A DNA stretch of 64,000 bases from Rhizorhabdus dicambivorans (GTDB lineage Bacteria > Pseudomonadota > Alphaproteobacteria > Sphingomonadales > Sphingomonadaceae), in contig NZ_CP023449.1 of NCBI RefSeq assembly GCF_002355275.1, positions 1,590,001 through 1,654,000 on the forward strand, written 5' to 3'. Shown piece by piece: positions 17,116-24,676 of the stretch. The notes beneath the pieces were generated by a model. That model did no database searches, was not told the DNA's origin, and saw only the letters and a program-made list of their open reading frames with translations. How positions within the stretch are numbered: the first letter of the stretch is position 1; every line of letters starts with the position of its first letter. A program made the position numbers and the translations under genes.

Positions 17116-17919
17116 TCAGTGCTCCCCGCCCTGCTCGTGCAGCGTCACGATCGGCTTCATGCCGGGAAGCTCATCCTGATAGGGGAAGCGGGTCAGCTGA
17201 ATGCCGCCGCACACGGGAAGGTTGAGCCCGGTGACATAGGCGCCGCCGGCAAGCCACAGCACCGCGTCGGCGAAGTCCTGGGGAAAGCCGATCCGGCGAA
17301 GCGGGATTTCGCGCTCGAGGGCTTCGACATAGCCGGGCTGGGCATAGATGGCGGCGGTCATGTCGGACTGGATAGGGCCCGGCAGGATGCTGTTCACGCG
17401 GATGCCGCGCGGCCCATATTCCATCGCGGCATATCGTACGAGGCAGTCGGTCGCCGCCTTCGCGCAGGCATAGGAGAAGAAGGGTATCATCGGATTGGTC
17501 GTCGACAGCGACGAGATGATCGTAATCGAGCCGTCCGTGCCGATCGCGCGTGCCATGTGCTTTACGAAATAGACATTGGCGAAATAGTTGTTCGCGATCG
17601 CCTTGCGCAGGTCGTCGTCGTCGGCCTCGTCGATCAGGCCCTGCCCCGCGAGGCCGGCCGCGTTGACGGCGATATCGAGCCGGCCATAGCTGTCGATCGC
17701 GGTCCTGGCTGCCGCCGCGACGTCCTGCTCGCTCGAAACGTCGCATCGTACCGCGGTGCCGCCGATCCTGTCGGCGAGCGTCTCGAGCGGCTCCAGGCTG
17801 CGCGCGCCGACGACGACCCTGGCGCCTGCGGCGGCCAGCGCTTCGGCCACGGCCCAGCCGGTGCCCTTCGATGCCGAGGCGCCCAGCACGACGGCAACCT
17901 TGCCCTCAAGATCGGCCAT
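17116..17919 (-). CDS. SDR-family oxidoreductase
   Basis: A 267-aa classical-length short-chain dehydrogenase. The catalytic Tyr150 and Lys154 lie in SYACAKAA, with VNAAGLAG as the NAG equivalent. The cofactor loop is GASASKGTGWA, a longer variant of T-G-x-x-x-G-x-G seen in a minority of SDRs. I prefer ATG 17919 because a GGGAGAG site lies four bases upstream; an in-frame ATG at 17931 lacks one. The likely role is oxidation or reduction of a hydroxyl made by the neighbouring P450, an inference from context only. Confidence 0.85.
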   Translation of the reverse strand: MADLEGKVAVVLGASASKGTGWAVAEALAAAGARVVVGARSLEPLETLADRIGGTAVRCDVSSEQDVAAAARTAIDSYGRLDIAVNAAGLAGQGLIDEADDDDLRKAIANNYFANVYFVKHMARAIGTDGSITIISSLSTTNPMIPFFSYACAKAATDCLVRYAAMEYGPRGIRVNSILPGPIQSDMTAAIYAQPGYVEALEREIPLRRIGFPQDFADAVLWLAGGAYVTGLNLPVCGGIQLTRFPYQDELPGMKPIVTLHEQGGEH

Positions 17920-17978
17920 ATTCTCTCCCATGCGGCCATCGCGACGTGCGCCTCGCCTGCTGGGATTCTGACGAATCA

Positions 17979-17988
17979 GACGCCGCCG
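17979..17988 (-). promoter_or_regulatory. Weak regulon element before the SDR gene
   Basis: The minus strand reads GGCGGCGTCT then GATTCGT, 59 bases before ATG 17919. It keeps CGTCT and the downstream ATTC of better copies. Confidence 0.25.
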
Positions 17989-18027
17989 CCCGCAATGCCC
18001 CGTTTCGGGCTGTGGCTGGCCGGCGGT

Positions 18028-18037
18028 TCGAACGTCT
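18028..18037 (+). promoter_or_regulatory. Regulon element before crotonase 2
   Basis: The plus strand reads TCGAACGTCT then CATTTCA, 50 bases before ATG 18088. It differs from the perfect copies at one base. Confidence 0.45.
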
Positions 18038-18087
18038 CATTTCAAGGGCGCCGGCGCCCGTTCGATAGAGAGGGGCGGGGAGAAACC

Positions 18088-18984
18088 ATGAGCCAGGAGG
18101 AAAGCCCGCAGATCCGATATGACGTGCCGCTGGATCGGGTCGCCAGGATAACGCTGGCGCGGCCCGACATGCGCAACGCGCAGGGCATGCAGATGACCTA
18201 TGAGCTGAACGCCGCGTTCGACCGGGCGGCGCGGGACGATGCGATCGGCGTGATCATCCTTGCCGCCGATGGGCCGCATTTTTCGTCGGGCCACGATCTC
18301 GGCGGCGACAAGGACAAGACCTGGCGGGATTTCCCCGTGGTCGGGACGTGGGGCGATTTCGATGCGGGCGGCGCCGCCGGGCGCTATTATCGCGAGAAGG
18401 AACTCTATCTCGAGATGGCCGAGCGCTGGCGGAACATCCCCAAGCCGACGATCGCGGCGGTGCAGGGCAAGTGCATCTCGGGCGCGCTGCTGCTCGCATG
18501 GGTCTGCGACCTGATCGTCGCGACCGAGGATGCCCAGTTTCGCGACACCACGACCGACCTCGGCCTGACCGGCGTCGAACTGTTCATGCATCCCTATGAA
18601 CTGGGCACGCGCAAGGCCAAGGAATGGCTGTTCACATCGGGCTGGCTCGATGCCGCCGAGGCCGAGAAGCGCGGCATGGTCAACCGTGTCGTGCCGGCCG
18701 ACCGGCTGGAGGCCGAGGTTCTGGCGCTCGCCGAGACGATCGCGCAACGCCCGGACTTCGCGTTGCGTACCGTCAAGGAGGCCTGCAACCAGGCGCAGGA
18801 TCTGATGGGGCGGCGGCAGGTCGTGCAATCGGCCTTTGCCATGCATCATCTGGCGCATGCGCATAACCAGCTGAAGTTCGGCATCCATGTCGACCCGTTC
18901 GGGCTGCCGCCGGCGGTGCGCGGGAAGTTCGAGGCGCGGATGGGGGTCTCGCTCGACAAGGGCGAGGGGGAAGCGGATGCCTGA
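18088..18984 (+). CDS. Enoyl-CoA hydratase/isomerase family protein (crotonase 2)
   Basis: A 298-aa crotonase, longer than usual owing to an insertion after the first oxyanion segment HFSSGHDLGG (about residues 70-110) and a C-terminal tail. The second segment is AAVQGKCISGALLLAWVCD. Acidic residues at the hydratase positions are replaced by neutral ones in FRDTTTDLGLTGVELF, so hydratase activity is uncertain. The open frame extends far upstream, but ATG 18088 has a strong GGGGAGA site and matches crotonase N-termini. It overlaps the next crotonase by 8 bases. Confidence 0.87.
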   Translation: MSQEESPQIRYDVPLDRVARITLARPDMRNAQGMQMTYELNAAFDRAARDDAIGVIILAADGPHFSSGHDLGGDKDKTWRDFPVVGTWGDFDAGGAAGRYYREKELYLEMAERWRNIPKPTIAAVQGKCISGALLLAWVCDLIVATEDAQFRDTTTDLGLTGVELFMHPYELGTRKAKEWLFTSGWLDAAEAEKRGMVNRVVPADRLEAEVLALAETIAQRPDFALRTVKEACNQAQDLMGRRQVVQSAFAMHHLAHAHNQLKFGIHVDPFGLPPAVRGKFEARMGVSLDKGEGEADA

Positions 18985-19786
18985 CGACAGCGCGCCGCCC
19001 GTCCTGCTGGATATCGCCGATGGCATCGCCACCATCACGCTCAACCGCCCTGACGCACGCAACGCCGTGACCCCGGCGATGACCGACAGGCTCGTCGCCC
19101 TGACCGAACAGGTCGAGCGCGACGATGCCGTGCGGTGCGTGGTGCTGAAGGGGGCGGGAAAATGTTTCTCGGCCGGCGGCGACGTCACCAAGTTCCAGGA
19201 GGAACTGACCCATAACCGCGCCCATTATACCGCCAATCTGGAATTGCGGCTGGCCCAGTCCAACCTGATGATGGGGCGGCTGCGGCGCATGCCCAAGCCG
19301 GTGGTGGCATCCGTGCACGCCGCCGTGTCCGGGATCGGCTTCAGCATGGCGCTGGCTTCCGATTTCGTGATTGCGGCAGAGGGCACGGTCTTCGTGCTCG
19401 TGCATCGTCACATCGCCCTCGCCCCCGATGGCGGGGCGAGCTATTTCCTGCCGCGTATCATCGGCGAACGGCGCGCGCTGGAGCTGGCGATGCTCGGCGA
19501 GCGGTTCGACGCCGCACGGGCGCATGAACTGGGCATCGTCAACTGGCTATGCCCGCCCGAAGAGCTGGAGCAGCGCACCGCCGCGCTCGCGGCCAGGCTG
19601 GCCGGCGGTCCCACCGCCGCGATGGCCAATGCCAAGGCGCTGATCCGTGGCTCGCTGGATCGCAGCTGGACCGAGGTCGCCGCCGAGGAGGCGCGGATCG
19701 CGGGCCGCCTCGTCCTGTCCGACGATCATCTGGAGGGGGTCAACGCCTTCATCGAGAAGCGCCCGCCCAGCTTCAAGGGCCGGTGA
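18977..19786 (+). CDS. Enoyl-CoA hydratase/isomerase family protein (crotonase 3)
   Basis: A 269-aa crotonase: ATITLNRPDARNAV, CFSAGGDVTKF for the first oxyanion segment and SVHAAVSGIGFSMALASDF for the second, then LAPDGGASYFLPRIIGERRALEL. The DGG in place of E-x-G-G at the second catalytic position is typical of the PaaG-type isomerase and related branches. ATG 18977 has a GGGGGAAGC site and lies inside the end of crotonase 2, so the two are coupled. Three stand-alone crotonases plus one fused to a dehydrogenase imply several different CoA intermediates in the pathway. Confidence 0.87.
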   Translation: MPDDSAPPVLLDIADGIATITLNRPDARNAVTPAMTDRLVALTEQVERDDAVRCVVLKGAGKCFSAGGDVTKFQEELTHNRAHYTANLELRLAQSNLMMGRLRRMPKPVVASVHAAVSGIGFSMALASDFVIAAEGTVFVLVHRHIALAPDGGASYFLPRIIGERRALELAMLGERFDAARAHELGIVNWLCPPEELEQRTAALAARLAGGPTAAMANAKALIRGSLDRSWTEVAAEEARIAGRLVLSDDHLEGVNAFIEKRPPSFKGR

Positions 19787-19798
19787 GCGTCACATAGC

Positions 19799-20983
19799 CT
19801 AACGAACCTCAACGGGCCGGTGCAGGAAGGGCACGGTCGCGAAGAGGATCAGCGACACCAGCATCAGCGCGGCCAGCGTCCCGAAGGCGGCGTCATAGCT
19901 TTGGGTGATGTCGAACATATGGCCCACGGCGGGGGCGGCGATCAGCAGGAACGGCACCTTGATGAAATAGCTGATCCCGATCGCGCCTGGCACGCTGCGG
20001 ACCCCGAACAGGGCGGCGAGCGCCGCCGCCTGGAGCGCGTTCAGCGCGGGCAGGCCGATACCGATCATTGCGCAGACCAGGATCAGCGCCGCCAGATCGG
20101 TGACGAGCACCAGGCAGGACCAGAGCGCGAACTGCGCCAGCGCGTCGATGATCAGGGCGCGGATCGGGGTGATCCTGTCGGCGAGCCATCCGAACAGCGA
20201 CGTGCCGATCACGCCGCCGCCGGCGAAGATCGTGAAGGCGATGGTCGCGCCATCGGCGCCGATGCCCTTCTGGATCATATAGACCACGCCATGCGCATAG
20301 AGCGCCGTCCCCGATCCGGCCATCAATGCGATCCCCAGCGTCAGCGTCCAGAAAGCCGGCTGGCGGAGGAAGGTGGCCCGGTCGGGGGCGGGGGGCTGGT
20401 CTTGCGGCGCGGCTGCTTCGGCCTGCCCTTTCGGGCGCTCGACCACCATCAGCATCAGCAGCGCGACGGCGGCGAAGGTGCCCGCCATCGCCAGGAAGGC
20501 GGCCTCGAGCCCGCCGAGCTTCAGCAGCATGGCGGCGGCCGGCGGCGACAGGAACATGAAGATCGGCGCGGTCGCGATGCCGAGGACCGATCCCCGCTTC
20601 CTGTCGAACCAGCGGCTGATCAGCGTCATCGGCGCGACGATGCCCAGGAAGCCGCTGCCGATGCCGACAATGGCGTAGAGCAGCACGAGCCACCGGATAT
20701 CGGTGGCAAAGGCCGCCGCCGCCATCGCGATGGCGCACAGGGCGGCGCCGCCCGACATGAACAGGCGCAGCGGAAAGCGGGCGAGGCCCAGACCGACCAG
20801 CGGCGAAACCAGGCCGAACATCATCATGAAGATGCTCACCGCCACCGCCGCCGCGGCGCGCGACGCGCCGAGATCCTCGCAGATGCGGGGAAGCAATATG
20901 CCGAAGCTGCTGAGAACCATGCCCAGGCCGACATTCTGCGCGAGAAAGGCCAGAGCGGCCATGCGCCACCGCAGAGCGATCAT
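19799..20983 (-). CDS. MFS transporter
   Basis: A 394-aa major-facilitator permease with about twelve hydrophobic helices. The N-terminal half ends in a loop with SRWFDRKRGSVLGIATAP, a form of the conserved motif between helices in monocarboxylate/oxalate-formate-type MFS proteins. ATG 20983 is preferred because AAGGAGAG lies 9 bases upstream; the in-frame ATG at 20992 directly abuts that site. It faces crotonase 3 tail to tail with 12 bases between. A likely task is inner-membrane uptake or efflux of the substrate or a carboxylate intermediate, working with the TonB receptor. Confidence 0.88.
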   Translation of the reverse strand: MIALRWRMAALAFLAQNVGLGMVLSSFGILLPRICEDLGASRAAAAVAVSIFMMMFGLVSPLVGLGLARFPLRLFMSGGAALCAIAMAAAAFATDIRWLVLLYAIVGIGSGFLGIVAPMTLISRWFDRKRGSVLGIATAPIFMFLSPPAAAMLLKLGGLEAAFLAMAGTFAAVALLMLMVVERPKGQAEAAAPQDQPPAPDRATFLRQPAFWTLTLGIALMAGSGTALYAHGVVYMIQKGIGADGATIAFTIFAGGGVIGTSLFGWLADRITPIRALIIDALAQFALWSCLVLVTDLAALILVCAMIGIGLPALNALQAAALAALFGVRSVPGAIGISYFIKVPFLLIAAPAVGHMFDITQSYDAAFGTLAALMLVSLILFATVPFLHRPVEVR

Positions 20984-21030
20984 GATAGGCATCTCTCCTT
21001 GGCGCGATAGCGGTCCGCGGACTCAGAAAA

Positions 21031-21040
21031 AGACGTTTGG
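21031..21040 (-). promoter_or_regulatory. Regulon element before the MFS gene
   Basis: The minus strand reads CCAAACGTCT, 47 bases before ATG 20983. It is one base different from the perfect copies and the last copy I noticed in the island. Confidence 0.45.
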
Positions 21041-21099
21041 TGGCAGGGAAATCCGCAATGGGAAGCGGGAATATCCGCCCGTGGAGGGGCTCGCGGCCT

Positions 21100-21747
21100 C
21101 TAGTCCCGCCCGGCCCTGAGCGCCGCGCCCGCCGCGAAGGGGGCGATCGCGGTGAGCACCAGCGCGGTCGCCGCGAGCAGCTTCACCGCGCCCATGCCGT
21201 CCTGGCCCAGCGCGCCCGCGCCGAAGATCAGGATCGGGATGGCGAGCGGAAGCATGACGAGGCCCGCCAGCGCGCCCGCGCCGCGCAGGCCCAGGGTCAG
21301 CGCGCTGGTCATCACGCCAAGCGCGGCGAGCGCCGGGGTGCCAATGGCGAGGCCCATCTCCAGCCGTGCCAGCATCGCGCCGTCGAGCTTGAGCAGCGCC
21401 GACGCGGGCAGGGCGGCGAGCATCAGCGGCGGGCCGAAGCCCAGCCAGTGCGCGGCGATCTTGGCGGAGGCGACACCCTCGTCGGAAAGGCCGCGCACCA
21501 CATATTGGTCGAGCACACCGCTTTCGGCGTCGGGCGCGACCAGCCGGTCGACCGGCAGCAGCGCCGCGAGCAGCGCGGCCATCCACAGCGCGCCGCCGCC
21601 GACCTTTGCCAGCAGCGGCCCGTCCGGCCCCACCGCGAAGGGGAACAGCGTCGCAACCAGCAGGAAGAAGATCAGCGGCAGCAGCGCCCCGCCGCCCTGC
21701 CACGCCGCCCGCACGTCGCGCAGGATGATCGCGCCCCACACCCTCAT
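21100..21747 (-). CDS. ccmB: Heme exporter membrane subunit CcmB
   Basis: A 215-aa membrane protein with six hydrophobic segments, close to the usual CcmB length of about 220 aa. It starts IILRDVRAAWQGGG, contains LFPFAVGPDGPLL and ends in PFAAGAALR. CcmB forms the permease of the CcmABCD complex that hands heme to CcmE for cytochrome c maturation. ATG 21747 overlaps the stop of ccmA (ATGA). The rest of the ccm system is not in the window, so it must be elsewhere. Confidence 0.88.
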   Translation of the reverse strand: MRVWGAIILRDVRAAWQGGGALLPLIFFLLVATLFPFAVGPDGPLLAKVGGGALWMAALLAALLPVDRLVAPDAESGVLDQYVVRGLSDEGVASAKIAAHWLGFGPPLMLAALPASALLKLDGAMLARLEMGLAIGTPALAALGVMTSALTLGLRGAGALAGLVMLPLAIPILIFGAGALGQDGMGAVKLLAATALVLTAIAPFAAGAALRAGRD

Positions 21748-22328
21748 GGCTGCGATCCCAGCGCGATCGCCGATGCGTCGGGCAGGTCGATCGGCTGGTG
21801 GGTGGCGACCATCACGATCCCGCCGCCCGCGCGATGCGCCGCGATCGCCGCCGCCAGCCGCGCGGTCGCGGCGGTGTCGAGGCCGTTGCCGGGCTCGTCG
21901 AGCAGCCAGATCCCCGCCTTGCCCGCGATCACCCGGGCGAGGGCGGCGCGCTTGCGCTGCCCGGTCGAGAGCATCCGCACCGGCACCGGCGCCAGATTGG
22001 CGATCCCCATCGCATCGAGCGCGGCATCGACATCGCCGCCGTCCGCGCCATTGAGCCTCGCCCAATAGCCCAGCGCCTGCGCCAGCGGCAGCCGCGCGTC
22101 GAGCGCCGCCGCCTCGCCCGCGAAGGCGAGCCCGCCGCCGCGCTCGACCGTCCCCGCCGAGGCCGGGAGCAGCCCGGCGGCGATCCGCATCAGGCTCGAT
22201 TTACCGGCGCCGTTGGGGCCGGTCAGCAGTGCCGCCCCGCCGGGGGCCAGCGCGAAGCTCATCCCCTCGAACAGCAGCCGCTCGCCGCGCAGGCAGGCGA
22301 CACGGTCGAACGCCAGCCGCGCGCTCAT
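21744..22328 (-). CDS. ccmA: Heme exporter ATP-binding protein CcmA
   Basis: A 194-aa ABC ATPase. Walker A is GPNGAGKS (37-44), the signature is LSTGQRKRAALARV, Walker B is IWLLDEPGNGLD and the switch histidine follows in VMVATHQPID. The short length and pairing with CcmB identify it as CcmA, which powers release of heme-loaded CcmE. ATG 22328 overlaps the stop of the metallopeptidase gene; its own stop overlaps ccmB, giving a three-gene coupled unit. Confidence 0.92.
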   Translation of the reverse strand: MSARLAFDRVACLRGERLLFEGMSFALAPGGAALLTGPNGAGKSSLMRIAAGLLPASAGTVERGGGLAFAGEAAALDARLPLAQALGYWARLNGADGGDVDAALDAMGIANLAPVPVRMLSTGQRKRAALARVIAGKAGIWLLDEPGNGLDTAATARLAAAIAAHRAGGGIVMVATHQPIDLPDASAIALGSQP

Positions 22329-22729
22329 CAGCCGACCATCTCCTCGAGCGCGTGCATGTCCTCGTCGGACAGGCCGAAATGGTGGCCGATCTCGTGGATC
22401 ACGACATGGCTGACCAGCGCCTCCAGCGTCACCCCGGTCTCGACCCATTCGTCGAGGATCGCGCGGCGATAGAGGTGGATCATGTCGGGCATGGTGCCGC
22501 TATGGTCGACCGACTTCGAGCCGACCGGCAGGCCGGTGTAGAGCCCGGTCAGCTCGAACGGGTTCTCGATTCCCATCTCGGCCAGGATGTCATCCTCGGC
22601 AAAATCCTCGATCCTGAGCACCACGTCGCCCAGGTGCCGGGCGAACTCCGGCGGCAGTTTCGCGATCGTCGCACGCGCGATCGCCTCGATCCGGTCGGCG
22701 TCCGGCGCCAGGGTTTGACCTTCGCTCAT
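22328..22729 (-). CDS. Zincin-like metallopeptidase family protein
   Basis: A 133-aa protein of the small zinc-metallopeptidase family often annotated as a possible zincin. The motif is HEIGHHFGL with His112, Glu113 and His116. DIVLRIEDF-type and GLPVGSKSV-like segments precede it, as in family members that often sit near housekeeping genes. Start 22729 (MSEGQTL) fits homologue N-termini better than the upstream alternative at 22762. It is first in a coupled operon with ccmA and ccmB. Its cellular role is unknown. Confidence 0.82.
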   Translation of the reverse strand: MSEGQTLAPDADRIEAIARATIAKLPPEFARHLGDVVLRIEDFAEDDILAEMGIENPFELTGLYTGLPVGSKSVDHSGTMPDMIHLYRRAILDEWVETGVTLEALVSHVVIHEIGHHFGLSDEDMHALEEMVG

Positions 22730-22782
22730 CCAGGGCCGACATAAAGGGCAGGACCGAAACATACCAGCGCAAGGAACACGCC

Positions 22783-23076
22783 ATGCCGATCGAAGCCCTG
22801 ACCGACGAGGAACGCGCCGACGCGCTCGATAGCCTGCCCGACTGGGACTATGACGACGGCCGCGACGCGATCAGCCGCAGCTTCACCTTCCCGGATTTCT
22901 CGGCCGCCTTCGCCTTTATGACGCGGGTGGCGCTCTATGCCGAGAAGCATGATCATCATCCCGAATGGTCGAACGTGTGGAACCGGGTCGACATCCTGCT
23001 GACCACCCATGACGCGGGCGGGCTGTCGCATCGCGATGTGGCGATGGCGGAAGCGATCGAGGCGCTGGTGGAGTAG
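22783..23076 (+). CDS. phhB: Pterin-4a-carbinolamine dehydratase
   Basis: A 97-aa protein with the PCD/DCoH active-site block [16 protein letters not shown] (residues 54-69), where the adjacent histidines and proline are the conserved catalytic feature. It dehydrates 4a-hydroxytetrahydrobiopterin after phenylalanine hydroxylase turnover, or a molybdopterin-related compound in some bacteria. Phenylalanine hydroxylase is not in the window. It is divergent from the ccm unit and is the last core gene before the accessory patch. Confidence 0.93.
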   Translation: MPIEALTDEERADALDSLPDWDYDDGRDAISRSFTFPDFSAAFAFMTRVALYAEKHDHHPEWSNVWNRVDILLTTHDAGGLSHRDVAMAEAIEALVE

Positions 23077-23133
23077 TCGATGATCGCCTAATGTTCCGTG
23101 TTTGTTCTTAACATTTTCCGGCGATTACGTATT

Positions 23134-23415
23134 TTACAAACCAATGAATAGGACCGCGATCGGGGCTACCGGAATCGCGCACAAGGCCAGCCAAGTCCAA
23201 GGCTTACGCCCCAAGTGCGATACCACTGCGATAAGCGCTACAATTAGCGCGGTGCCGAAATAGACCTTCATCGCGAGATCGTTTCGCGCAAAGCACAGAT
23301 CAATTTCCGGCTGTCCGCCCGCTAACGTGCATTCATTCATCGCGAAGGGGAAGGCCATGGGCAACGTGGCCACAAGGGCGACGAACAGGCCAAGGATGAA
23401 CCCGACATGCCTCAA
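23134..23415 (-). CDS. Small three-helix membrane protein, unknown
   Basis: A 93-aa protein with three hydrophobic stretches (about residues 4-26, 49-67 and 72-93) and a short polar loop holding two cysteines (NECTLAG and IDLCF). The only start in this position is TTG 23415, which overlaps the TGA of the 40-aa gene (TTGA), so translation is probably coupled to it. A later ATG would remove the first helix. Unrecognised family. It is the last gene of a four-gene operon with a PIN-domain protein. Confidence 0.55.
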   Translation of the reverse strand: MRHVGFILGLFVALVATLPMAFPFAMNECTLAGGQPEIDLCFARNDLAMKVYFGTALIVALIAVVSHLGRKPWTWLALCAIPVAPIAVLFIGL

Positions 23416-23534
23416 TCCGGCTTCTTCTCGACCAGCTTCTTCATCCGCTCGTCAAAGCGCCTCTCGTCGTCGTCGCACTCTAGATCGCGCGCGGCTTCCT
23501 TGAACTTGTCGAGCTGGTTCTTTTTATCAGACAT
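23412..23534 (-). CDS. 40-aa charged protein, unknown
   Basis: A very short gene starting at ATG 23534, eight bases inside the end of the PIN-domain frame. The product is rich in Lys, Asp and Glu (KFKEAARDLECDDDERRF, then DERMKKLVEKKPD) and is probably helical. Its start overlaps the PIN stop and its stop overlaps the start of the membrane-protein gene, which is the main evidence that it is real. It could be a regulator or accessory peptide of the PIN operon. No function can be assigned. Confidence 0.6.
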   Translation of the reverse strand: MSDKKNQLDKFKEAARDLECDDDERRFDERMKKLVEKKPD

Positions 23535-23826
23535 CGAGCAATCCCTGGGCCGCTTGAGGGGACGATATTTTTAGGTCGTACTTTCCACAGAGGCGCGGGT
23601 TGCCCGTTGTCTCGTACAAGGTCAGAAGCGGGATATTCCCCTTCTTCTTCTTGTTATCGCGGGTGTGCATCTCGGGAACCCCGAGAACCGATGCGGTAGC
23701 GAGGTGGATGGCGTCTCCGACATCCATCATCTTCATTCCCTGCCCAGCGGCATCGGGAGGCTGATAATAAAATTCTCGGATTTCTCGGGCTCGCAAAATG
23801 ATGTTTGTCGAGAGTTCAACCTCTAG
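23527..23826 (-). pseudogene. PIN-domain gene, 3' part, cut off by the IS element
   Basis: This is the second half of the PIN-domain protein that begins at 24919. It carries the last two conserved acids in DAIHLATA and HTRDNKKKK (positions 118 and 137 of the restored protein). Removing the IS and one copy of CTAG joins codon CTA here to codon TTT at 24680-24682 in frame and gives an uninterrupted 179-aa protein. In the present state the part has no normal start, so it is probably not translated. Its stop overlaps the ATG of the 40-aa gene. Confidence 0.85.
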
Positions 23827-23844
23827 GCTGTGGTGACGATTTAA

Positions 23845-24339
23845 TCATTTGAGCCACAGCATGATGCTGGCGAGTTTAACGAAGCCGAGGAAGTTTCTGG
23901 CAATTTTGTCGTAGCGTGTGGCGATGCGCCGCCACTGCTTGAGCTTTGCGAAGAAGCCCTCGATGCCCCAGCGCTGCTTGTAGGCAATGCGATCATAGTG
24001 GTGCTGATATTTGCGATGGCGGCGAGGCGGAATGATCGGCTCGCCGCCTTGCTCGTAGATGAGGTCATGCAAGCTGTCGGCGTCGTAGGCACGATCCGCC
24101 AGCACTCTTTCAGCTGGAATGCCTCGGATCAGATCGCAGGCCGGTGCCATGTCGTTTTGCTGTCCAGGGCCGAGGATGAAGCGGATCGGCAAGCCAAGGG
24201 CATCGACTACGGCGTGGATTTTGGTGCCAAACCCGCCTCTGGATCGCCCAAGAGCCTGGGCTTGAGCGCCCCCCTTTTTACCCTTGCCCCAGCCGCTTGG
24301 GCTTGAGCGCGGATCACCGTCGCATCGATTGCCAGCCAT
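23845..24339 (-). CDS. IS5-family transposase, second frame (OrfB, catalytic part)
   Basis: This frame has the DDE catalytic core: GGFGTKIHAVVDALG, the second Asp in VLADRAYDAD and the Glu in RWGIEGFFAKLKQWRRIATRYDK. The first Asp (LAIDATVI) lies in the upstream frame. It is expected to be produced mainly as a fusion through a minus-one shift at the AAAAAGGGGGG run near 24270-24279, giving about 253 aa. The listed 5' limit is the open frame; independent initiation is unlikely. Confidence 0.85.
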   Translation of the reverse strand: MAGNRCDGDPRSSPSGWGKGKKGGAQAQALGRSRGGFGTKIHAVVDALGLPIRFILGPGQQNDMAPACDLIRGIPAERVLADRAYDADSLHDLIYEQGGEPIIPPRRHRKYQHHYDRIAYKQRWGIEGFFAKLKQWRRIATRYDKIARNFLGFVKLASIMLWLK

Positions 24340-24605
24340 TCAATATCGGGATCATCCGACACGGCTTCGAATATCCGGTCGATCACCCCCTGCTCGACCC
24401 AACGATAATAGCGCCGCTTGGCGGTCTGGTAGGGGCCGAACCTCTCTGGAAGATCGCGCCAGCGACCGCCTGAACGCGCCAGCCACAAAAGGGCATTTAG
24501 AAAGCGACGGCCGTCGCTGCGTGGGCCTCTCCGTCCCTTGCGACCACCCGGCACGAACTCTCGCAGACGGTCCCATTGATCGTCTCGAAGAACCTCGCCT
24601 TCCAC
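24207..24605 (-). CDS. IS5-family transposase, first frame (OrfA)
   Basis: The frame begins at GTG 24605, five bases after GGAGG; the open frame begins further upstream at TTG 24617. It holds the N-terminal DNA-binding part (GRRGPRSDGRRFLNALLWLARSGGRWRDLPERFGPYQTAKRRYY) and the first catalytic Asp in WLAIDATVIRAQ. After the slippery A5G6 run it reads on for about 30 codons, giving a truncated product; the minus-one shift adds OrfB. Confidence 0.85.
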   Translation of the reverse strand: MEGEVLRDDQWDRLREFVPGGRKGRRGPRSDGRRFLNALLWLARSGGRWRDLPERFGPYQTAKRRYYRWVEQGVIDRIFEAVSDDPDIEWLAIDATVIRAQAQAAGARVKRGALKPRLLGDPEAGLAPKSTP

Positions 24606-24676
24606 ACCAGCCTCCAAAAGCCAGCGTTGAATCAGAAACCTCCGTCGGCGTAAATCCCTAAAATGTCACTACAGCC

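Noticed and set aside
23845-24339. A degenerate IS element with two broken frames
   Set aside because: The frames overlap at an A5G6 slippery run in minus-one register and together hold a full DDE core. This is the normal organisation of the group.
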